Below the pieces are notes generated by a model, which saw only the letters and a program-made list of their open reading frames with translations, was not told the origin of the DNA and did no database searches. From SIG438 sp034117945 (GTDB lineage Bacteria; Bacillota; Clostridia; HGM11514), in the NCBI GenBank assembly GCA_034117945.1, contig JAXEOR010000102.1:1-20433 (forward strand): a stretch of DNA of 20,433 bases, in the 5' to 3' direction. Below, piece by piece: positions 15,521-20,433 of the stretch (position 1 is its first letter; the number at the start of each line of letters is the position of its first letter). The position numbers and the translations under genes are program-made.

Positions 15521-15616
15521 TCCCCGTTTCCTGAGTCTTTCTTCTTTGTATGTTCAATTGTCAATGATGGGTGATACATTTCTTAAAGAATTAAAAAGTT
15601 TCACTCCAAATTACCC

Positions 15617-15674
15617 TTGTCAAGGTGGAGCGGTGGAGATTTTCGCAAGAAAATACTACCGTCTACCTTGACAA
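15617..15674 (+). repeat. 58-bp GNRA-capped hairpin, likely dispersed repeat element
   Basis: TTGTCAAGGT (15617-15626) and ACCTTGACAA (15665-15674) are perfect inverted copies. Inside, GCGGT/ACCGT-type pairing continues to an ATTTTC-GCAA-GAAAAT tip. The arms are nearly complementary over 28 and 26 bases. Two pair positions are G opposite T on the plus strand, so only a plus-strand RNA would pair there. It could be a miniature transposable element or palindromic repeat; copy number is unknown. Confidence 0.55.
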
Positions 15675-15696
15675 CTCACAATATGATATCATTAAG

Positions 15697-15730
15697 ATTG
15701 GCGCAAGCAAATTCTCACTTTGCGCCTAAT
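15697..15730. repeat. small inverted repeat
   Basis: ATTGGCGCAA and TTGCGCCTAAT pair over 10 bp with one bulged T and a 13-base loop. No T-run follows on either strand, so a terminator is unlikely. It lies 22 bp after the larger hairpin and may belong to the same element. Confidence 0.4.
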
Positions 15731-15767
15731 GATTTACATCACACCTAGATATTTTTCCATCATTTCA

Positions 15768-15797
15768 TTATAAGAGAAGTTTATCTGCAAAAATCAT
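15768..15797 (-). pseudogene. possible truncated start of an XRE-type regulator
   Basis: An ATG at 15797 has GAGGGTG six bases upstream and begins MIFADKLLL before a stop. MIFADKL resembles the usual N-terminus of clostridial Cro/CI-type HTH regulators, but no HTH follows in any frame. Either a deletion removed the gene or the match is chance; nine residues cannot decide. Confidence 0.22.
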
Positions 15798-15993
15798 ATG
15801 AACACCCTCTTTCGAAATAATTTTACACATAATCATGGTTGCATTCTACCAATTTTACTTGACATTTCTGGAAAGCTGTAAATTCGGAGCAGGTTTTGAA
15901 CCAACATTAAAATTTCCGTCAAAAGAACCTTACCGATTTTTTTATCATGGTTTCAAAAACTGTTAGAAATTTATAATGTTTCGGAAATAGCTA

Positions 15994-16727
15994 TTATTCA
16001 GTAGGCATTAATGTAACAGCATCGCACAATGGACGTAATGCAGACAGATTTCTCCACCAAAAAACTTTTGTATAAGCATAAGAATCAGCTTCGTTAGGAT
16101 GTTCTGCATTTATAATAGGCTGCGGCTGATAAGTTTTCGCTTCAACCAGCTCACCGCTGTCCTTATAAAAAGCGATAATGATTGTGGTGCCCTCATAGAC
16201 ATCATTTAAAGTAACCGTTTCTGATAAGCCGTTGATTGTAACACTGAATTCTACCGGAGGATCGGATTTCAAATAAAGCGCAGCCTCGGTGTGTGTTCTA
16301 TTCCAACGAACTTCATAGTTTTCGTCATTGCTGAAGAAGAATTTACTCGGATTTTCTGTACAGAAATCTGAATATCCACTTGTAATGACAACAGGATTGC
16401 CTGCTGTTGGTTCAACTTCGCATGCAACTCCTATCTGCGCACCGTCTGTAAGTGTGCCTGTCAAATTGATTACCTTATCTGAGCAAAGGTATACATCTGA
16501 TTTTTTGCAGCTATCATCGTGAACGCGTGAACCGGTTCCGCCGCAAGCATAGTTGCCTTTTATTACAAGTGCTCCGTAAACATTGAGATTACCGTTTTGA
16601 GAAACATATACTCCTCCGCCGTTGCTGTCGACTCCGCTGCCAGCACTACGGTGGGCAGCAATCCTACCAGCATCGCAAGAGAGAGCAGGATGCTCCATAG
16701 TCTTTTGATTTTTGTTTTTGCTTTCAT
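15994..16727 (-). pseudogene. broken secreted surface protein (signal peptide and C-terminus in different frames)
   Basis: An ATG at 16727 with AAGGAGG eight bases upstream begins a clear signal peptide (MKAKTKIKRLWSILLSLAM, ending VVLAAES). That frame stops at 16563. A second frame, open from at least 16698 to a stop at 15994, gives NGGGVYVSQNGNLNVYGA, a right-handed beta-helix type repeat. It continues through DVYLCSDKVINLTGTLTDGA to a C-terminal EGTTIIIAFYKDSGELVEAK and KVFWWRNLSALRPLC tail, typical of clostridial cell-surface proteins. The two frames overlap near 16600-16690, where a deletion plus frameshift seems to have removed the middle of a much larger protein. A sequencing indel could mimic the frameshift but not the missing repeats. 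It lies downstream of the DUF3592 genes. Confidence 0.65.
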
Positions 16728-16800
16728 AAGCAAGTCCTCCTTGTTTCTTTCCTGCATTTTGCCGGGGGAAATGATATAATAAAGATCGTTTTAGTTGAGT

Positions 16801-17193
16801 TTAAAGAAAACAGCACCAAATCAGAGCCGCGCCAATGAAAAGAAACGCCAGTCCCATTGGCAATGGAAACGGATGCCCGACAAATCGCATTTTTTCAGGG
16901 TTTTTGGGGTTGTAACAAATTTCTATTTCTGAATCAATCGGATATTTCGTTTTCCGATAAGTTCTGAAATACGCCTTTTCGGTATAGCTTTTGCCGTCAA
17001 CGACATACCTCACAACCGGACGATAATGGGTATGCTTTACGCCACGGAAATATGTATGTTCTTTTTCCGGCTTTACAACAGTTGCATTTATCGGTGCAGT
17101 GCATTTTATGTAAGTCATAACCTTTGCCGTAATCAAAAGCAGAGCGATACCGGTAAGCATCACACCTACAGCTAAAAAGAATATGTCATGCAT
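16801..17193 (-). CDS. DUF3592 family membrane protein
   Basis: 130 residues with two membrane helices: one N-terminal (FFLAVGVMLTGIALLLITAKVM) and one C-terminal (MGLAFLFIGAALIWCCFL). They flank a small soluble domain of the DUF3592 type: ATVVKPEKEHTYFRG...YRPVVRYVVDGKSYTEKAYF...EIEICYNPKNPEKMRF. The V/Y-x-Y-x-V-x-G-x-x-Y and Y-N-P-x-N-P-E motifs are the family marks; the function is unknown. It begins 4 bp after the stop of a paralogue and has only a weak ribosome binding site, so it is probably translationally coupled to it. Confidence 0.8.
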   Translation of the reverse strand: MHDIFFLAVGVMLTGIALLLITAKVMTYIKCTAPINATVVKPEKEHTYFRGVKHTHYRPVVRYVVDGKSYTEKAYFRTYRKTKYPIDSEIEICYNPKNPEKMRFVGHPFPLPMGLAFLFIGAALIWCCFL

Positions 17194-17197
17194 AGCG

Positions 17198-17605
17198 TCA
17201 CGCTTTCAATGAGCTGAGAAACATTAATACACCTGATACACCGATGAATAGCAAAAAAGCACCAAAAAAAATCGTAAGTATTCCACCGCCTTTGGTAAAA
17301 TGCTCTTCCGGATTTTCGGGGTTGTAAAATACCTTGATATTACCACCGATTTTAATTTTTTTGTAGCGTTCGTAAGAGGTATCTCCGATGCCGTGATAGA
17401 TTTGCCCGTTGACTTCGTATTCAAATTCCGGCGAATAATAAGTGGTGCGGTAGCCCTCTCTGTCTTTACCCTCAGATTCATGTACGCCGGTTATTGTGCC
17501 GATGGTTTTACTCTTGCATCTCGTGACTGTTTTAATGCCTGACACAAGCGCGAATGCTCCGAAGAGGGTACATGCGATACTAATTAAAATTTCAATAGCT
17601 GTCAT
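17198..17605 (-). CDS. DUF3592 family membrane protein, paralogue
   Basis: 135 residues arranged like the next gene: an N-terminal helix (IEILISIACTLFGAFALVSG), then a soluble DUF3592 domain (GTITGVHESEG...YYSPEFEYEVNGQIYHGIG...KVFYNPENPEEHF), then a C-terminal helix (ILTIFFGAFLLFIGVSGVLMFL). The role is not known. The ATG at 17605 has GAAGAG eight bases upstream. A GTG three codons earlier (17614) is possible but sits next to that site. The two DUF3592 genes are probably an old tandem duplication, since they share layout and motifs with limited residue identity. Confidence 0.8.
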   Translation of the reverse strand: MTAIEILISIACTLFGAFALVSGIKTVTRCKSKTIGTITGVHESEGKDREGYRTTYYSPEFEYEVNGQIYHGIGDTSYERYKKIKIGGNIKVFYNPENPEEHFTKGGGILTIFFGAFLLFIGVSGVLMFLSSLKA

Positions 17606-17690
17606 AAAAATCACTCTTCTTTCTTTATTACGATTATCAAAAGAAACGCTGATTCTTCATTTTCATAGAACACGTCTCTTTTTCCGAAAC

Positions 17691-17795
17691 CTCAAATTTT
17701 TATAATGATAAAATAATAACCGTTTATGGTTAGACTGCCGGCCTGCAGAAATCTTCAAAAGCACAGATCATTTTGGAATTTTTGATGACAAAATG
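17691..17795 (-). pseudogene. relic of the 3' end of a copy of the double-HTH gene
   Basis: These 105 bases match 18492-18596 at about 89 percent by hand count (12 differences). In the shared frame the relic reads HFVIKNSKMICAFEDFCRPA then a stop, against HFVIKHPKMIRAFEDFCRPA in the intact gene, and the match continues past the stop into the flank. Homology begins abruptly 9 bases after the lipoprotein stop codon. It is best explained by duplication of the double-HTH gene's 3' end with the rest lost or replaced. Confidence 0.85.
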
Positions 17796-17804
17796 TTCAG
17801 CGAA

Positions 17805-18302
17805 CTACTGCTTCTTTACGAAGTGGCAAGTCACTTTTACATCTGCCATATCTATCTTCCATATCAGTTCTCCGTCCTGATAGGTAAATTCAGCAGACAC
17901 GCCGTTAGGCTCCATGATTTTTACACCATCTTCAGTAAGCTCCCATGTACCGTCAGAGACATCGCCATTTATGCCGCCTGAAAATGTATTGTCAGCATTA
18001 AAAGTGAACTCATAGGCGCCGATGCTTTCCTCAACGTCATATACATCGCCTTCATCTGATTCCATAACTGTTGCTGCCCATGTTCCCAAATACCGATTTT
18101 CATCATTCGTGTCGGTGTTGCTTTCAGCAGTCATGTCGTCGCTGCTTTTGACATTCGTGTCGGTGTTGCTTTCGACATTCGTGCCGCTGCTGTTTCCGGC
18201 AGCCTTGTCGCTGCTGCTGTTACCGCAGCCTGTCAGTGCGATTCCCATAGATGCTATGATTACACAGCATACCACCATTATTATTAATTTTTTCAATTTC
18301 AT
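17805..18302 (-). CDS. lipoprotein with lipocalin-like domain
   Basis: 165 residues. A lipoprotein signal peptide ends at the lipobox ALTGC, so Cys26 should be lipidated and the protein held on the outer face of the membrane. A low-complexity Ser/Asn/Thr/Asp linker (about residues 28-68) contains a repeated ESNTDTN. The rest reads YLGTWAATVMESDEG...YEFTFNADNTFSGGINGD...GTWELTEDGVKIMEPN...FTYQDGELIWKI, the GTW-led beta-barrel pattern of lipocalin-like lipoproteins in Clostridia. The ligand is unknown. A strong AGGAGG site precedes the ATG. It lies between the double-HTH gene and the relic of that gene, so it may have been brought in by the same rearrangement. Confidence 0.85.
   Translation of the reverse strand: MKLKKLIIMVVCCVIIASMGIALTGCGNSSSDKAAGNSSGTNVESNTDTNVKSSDDMTAESNTDTNDENRYLGTWAATVMESDEGDVYDVEESIGAYEFTFNADNTFSGGINGDVSDGTWELTEDGVKIMEPNGVSAEFTYQDGELIWKIDMADVKVTCHFVKKQ
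18104..18173. repeat. direct 22-bp repeat inside the lipoprotein linker
   Basis: Two identical 22-bp copies begin with CATTCGTGTCGG at 18104-18125 and 18152-18173. The period is 48 bases (16 codons), so expansion or contraction would keep the reading frame. They encode the ESNTDTN units. Confidence 0.7.
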
Positions 18303-18367
18303 GTTTTTTCCTCCTCAATAATCATAATGAATAAAAATCTGAATTCTATATACATTACCTTTCTTTC

Positions 18368-18434
18368 CGGCGCTTTGCCGGATGCTTTGACCGTGTGGAT
18401 TGTTTTATCGGCTCTCCCACACGGCAAGGAGAGC
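18368..18434 (-). promoter_or_regulatory. hairpin cluster with competing stems in the lipoprotein leader
   Basis: Three inverted repeats occur in 67 bases: GCTCTCC/GGAGAGC (18411-18417 with 18428-18434), CCGTGTGG/CCACACGG (18391-18398 with 18417-18424) and CCGGC/GCCGG (18368-18382). The first two overlap and cannot form together. They lie between the double-HTH gene stop and the lipoprotein start. A regulatory function is inferred only. Confidence 0.4.
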
Positions 18435-18491
18435 TTCTTCCATAAGCGTTAATACTTTCGTTTCATAGGCTACACATCCTTTTTTGAGATC

Positions 18492-18596
18492 TTCACATTT
18501 TTGTAAGGATAAAATAAAAACCGTTTATGGTTCAGCTGCCGGCCTGCAGAAATCTTCAAAAGCACGGATCATTTTGGGATGCTTGATGACAAAATG
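18492..18596. repeat. intact partner of the 105-bp duplication
   Basis: This segment covers the last 24 codons of the double-HTH gene plus 33 bases after its stop, and is repeated at 17691-17795, 801 bp away in direct orientation. Recombination between the copies could delete or amplify the lipoprotein gene. Confidence 0.85.
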
Positions 18597-20237
18597 AATG
18601 GCAGGAGCATTGTTCTTTGATACGATCACCCATTTCCCCATATTGATCAGAATCTGAATATTTCTGAAAGTATGCACAGCATCTGTATGCAGGTTATATC
18701 CGTCATAATCTTCAGCAAATTGCATGGTCGCCGCAAGATGCTGCAGATATTCCGGATAGGTATATTTCAGTCCTTTTTCCGAAAACATACCGCAAAGAGA
18801 TAAATAAACCGGCTCTTTTCCAAACTCTTCTTCACTCAGCACATAAACCTCGTCACATATCGTTGCGTTTTCAAGGATTGCTTCTGTCATTTTCCTTTGC
18901 CTGAACATATAGTTTCTGACATCTGCCTTGTCTTTTTCCCCAAAGGAATTGTTTTCCAGCATAATTTCCAGAACATCTTTAGGTAGCGTATAGATAGGCA
19001 GGGAAGAAAGAATGTTGAATCGCATTCCGCCGGACAATGCTTCAGAATCTTCAAAACAAAAGAACGCATCCTTATCCGCTGTCCTGTAAGTCTTCATCAG
19101 CGGTTTTGCTTTTGAGAACAGACGCTGCACCCGCTTTTTGTAATAAGCAAGATCAGTCTCATTTTGCGTCAGGCAGTATTTCCCCTCATTATGATACCCT
19201 CTGATACATTCCCCGTAGAGTGCGGCAGTGTCCGATACATAGTCCGTATGGCAATAGATACGGTTTGAAGAATCGTTCAGATAGAAAGAAGTGACCTTTC
19301 CGGTCATATAAAGCGGAATCCAGCTCATCAACCCGAGCATCATCTCATCGGGCGGGCGATCAACATCATGAATCATCCGGATATCCGCGCCCTTCATAAT
19401 CATCATTGCAATGGTCTGCATCCATGCTCTCATATATGCCGCATCCAAGGTCAAGTCTTCCATAGGGATACTGTTACACATATAGACAGTACCATTTGCT
19501 CCCGAAGAGGCAACTGTCCTGAAAAAATCCAGCTCGCCCTTTTTCATCTCGTCAAACCCGTAATAGTATTTCGGAAGAGATAAAATTTCCGACTCCTGAG
19601 CATAATCCGCCTCAGGAAAATGATTATTGCTCATATATGTTTTAATATTGAACGCATCCAGTTGATACAGAAACTCTCCGAGATAATCATGCTGACTAAT
19701 CGTTTTGGAATTTAGCCAGCTACACAGTTTTAATGTACACCGACCTACCGGAACAAGTTCTTCTGCGTGTTGTCCAATAAGACCTGCAATGGCCGACGGC
19801 GAGTTTGTTCTTGCGATATACCCTGCTGTTTCGATAAGAAACTTATCTAAATCGGCAGGTTTACGCTGACACATCCGAATTCTTGACAGATATGACGAAT
19901 CAAAGCTCAGCGCTCTTGAAAGACCTGAAACGCTGATATCTAACGTTTCAATTGCAGTATTGAGATTTTTAATGATGGCATCATAATCGAGCTTTGGCTT
20001 CTTTGTAAACTCTGAAAAAGCGTTTCTGATGATTGCTTCATCAAGTTCCGGGTTATTCTCACTTGCCAGATGAACAAATCCACAAATCAGCTTTTCAATC
20101 TGTTCCTGATCAGGAATTCTCTTCCCGGAACGATATCTGCTTAGGGCAGAAGCCGATATACCCGAAGCTGCGGACAGCTCTTTCGCAGTAGACTGCGTTT
20201 TGTTCAGATACAGTTTTAGCACATCGGAAAAACCCAT
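18525..20237 (-). CDS. large double-HTH (XRE-like) protein of unknown function
   Basis: 570 residues. An N-terminal Cro/CI-type HTH (about 16-55, TAKELSAASGISASALSRYRSGKRIP) is followed by a second HTH-like segment (about 90-145, ISVSGLSRALSFDSSYLSRIRMCQRKP). The remaining 400 residues have no domain I can name. Notable stretches are GADIRMIHDVDRPPDEMMLG, LMSWIPLYMTGKVTSFYL and FVIKHPKMIRAFEDFC at the end. No membrane segment is obvious. Large HTH proteins of this sort occur in clostridial genomes, but their role is not established; DNA binding with a sensor or effector C-terminus is inferred. The ATG at 20237 is chosen because AGGGGTGA precedes it; an ATG at 20255 has no such site. Lower GC than the backbone. 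Confidence 0.8.
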   Translation of the reverse strand: MGFSDVLKLYLNKTQSTAKELSAASGISASALSRYRSGKRIPDQEQIEKLICGFVHLASENNPELDEAIIRNAFSEFTKKPKLDYDAIIKNLNTAIETLDISVSGLSRALSFDSSYLSRIRMCQRKPADLDKFLIETAGYIARTNSPSAIAGLIGQHAEELVPVGRCTLKLCSWLNSKTISQHDYLGEFLYQLDAFNIKTYMSNNHFPEADYAQESEILSLPKYYYGFDEMKKGELDFFRTVASSGANGTVYMCNSIPMEDLTLDAAYMRAWMQTIAMMIMKGADIRMIHDVDRPPDEMMLGLMSWIPLYMTGKVTSFYLNDSSNRIYCHTDYVSDTAALYGECIRGYHNEGKYCLTQNETDLAYYKKRVQRLFSKAKPLMKTYRTADKDAFFCFEDSEALSGGMRFNILSSLPIYTLPKDVLEIMLENNSFGEKDKADVRNYMFRQRKMTEAILENATICDEVYVLSEEEFGKEPVYLSLCGMFSEKGLKYTYPEYLQHLAATMQFAEDYDGYNLHTDAVHTFRNIQILINMGKWVIVSKNNAPAIHFVIKHPKMIRAFEDFCRPAAEP

Positions 20238-20277
20238 ACTCTCACCCCTTTCCATTACTTTTCATTACTTATAATAA

Positions 20278-20286
20278 ATTATAGCA
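20278..20286 (-). promoter_or_regulatory. extended -10 promoter of the double-HTH gene
   Basis: TGCTATAAT on the minus strand is a perfect extended -10. Only a poor -35 (TGGAAT) stands 17 bases upstream. The start site would be about 35 bases before the ATG at 20237. Confidence 0.5.
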
Positions 20287-20348
20287 TAAAATATCGCAAA
20301 ATTCCATAAAAATTCCTGTTTTGTCAATGACAATACGGGAAATGGCAT

Positions 20349-20375
20349 TTGCTTATATTAAAAGTGTGTTATAAT
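20349..20375 (+). promoter_or_regulatory. plus-strand promoter near the right edge
   Basis: TGTTATAAT is an extended -10 with a perfect TATAAT. TTGCTT lies upstream at a short 15-base spacing. The window ends in GGTAAGG, a possible ribosome binding site, so a divergent plus-strand gene probably starts just outside. Confidence 0.45.
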
Positions 20376-20433
20376 AAACCAAAATGGTTGGATATTGGAT
20401 GCATTAACAAGAGAATACAAGAATACGGTAAGG

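Larger units (their letters stand above)
15521..15993. other. AT-rich intergenic stretch without an intact gene
   Basis: No intact gene is supported in these about 470 bases. They hold two hairpins (15617-15674 and 15697-15730) and a 35-codon plus-strand open frame (from about 15562) that ends inside the first hairpin. There is also a minus-strand start with a good ribosome binding site (15797) that stops after 9 codons. The rest, 15800-15990, shows scattered stops in all frames and no pattern I can name. It looks like decayed mobile or accessory DNA. Confidence 0.6.

Noticed and set aside
15562..15669. 35-codon plus-strand open frame starting MMGDTFLKELKSF
   Set aside because: It has no clear ribosome binding site and its C-terminal part is the hairpin arm, so it is more likely part of a repeat than a gene.
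1..20433. CRISPR arrays, tRNA genes, insertion-sequence transposases, prophage genes
   Set aside because: None was found: no regularly spaced repeats, no cloverleaf-type sequences and no transposase, integrase or phage structural motifs in the translations.

Overview
The window looks like a Clostridia-type Firmicute, probably an Oscillospiraceae/Ruminococcaceae-like gut anaerobe. The evidence is purine-rich ribosome binding sites, near-consensus sigma-A promoters (TTGACA-N17-TATAAT), a type A RNase P RNA, an SLH-anchored surface protein, the cysS-mrnC pair and a two-[4Fe-4S] DUF362 protein. No species can be assigned from the sequence alone. Bases 1 to about 15,500 are GC-rich chromosomal backbone. 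From about 15,520 to the end the DNA is visibly AT-richer and looks like acquired, partly decayed accessory DNA.

Backbone, left to right. (1) A minus-strand glycolytic operon pgk-tpiA-gpmI runs from a clear promoter at about 3,240. A strong hairpin terminator lies between tpiA and gpmI, and gpmI is cut by the left window edge. (2) A single DegV-family lipid-binding protein gene follows. (3) A minus-strand four-gene operon has the order Lrp/AsnC regulator, class I aminotransferase, DUF362/ferredoxin protein, trmL. It is read from a perfect consensus promoter, and its leader contains a terminator-like hairpin with a competing fold. (4) Back to back with it, cysS and overlapping mrnC (Mini-RNase III) are on the plus strand and end in a strong hairpin. 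(5) A minus-strand trio follows: a HisD-like dehydrogenase, a HisB-like dehydratase and a HAD hydrolase. Both His homologues have lost residues that the true enzymes use to bind metal, so this trio may not make histidine. (6) On the plus strand are a secreted cadherin-like/SLH protein, a C_GCAxxG_C_C redox protein and an HdeD/DUF308 six-helix membrane protein. (7) rnpB is on the minus strand with its promoter and a terminator hairpin.

Accessory part (15,520-20,433). A 470-bp stretch without an intact gene holds two strong hairpins, one of which looks like a dispersed repeat. Next come a broken surface-protein gene, two tandem DUF3592 membrane proteins and a lipocalin-like lipoprotein. About 105 bp downstream of the lipoprotein is a degenerate copy of the 3' end of the next gene. 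That gene encodes a large (570 aa) protein with two N-terminal helix-turn-helix segments and a long uncharacterised C-terminal part. A divergent plus-strand promoter at the right edge serves a gene outside the window.

The most interesting signals are the non-canonical HisD/HisB/HAD operon, the large double-HTH protein with its duplicated 3' relic and neighbouring lipoprotein, and several candidate RNA switches (asnC leader, lipoprotein leader, 15.6-kb hairpin).
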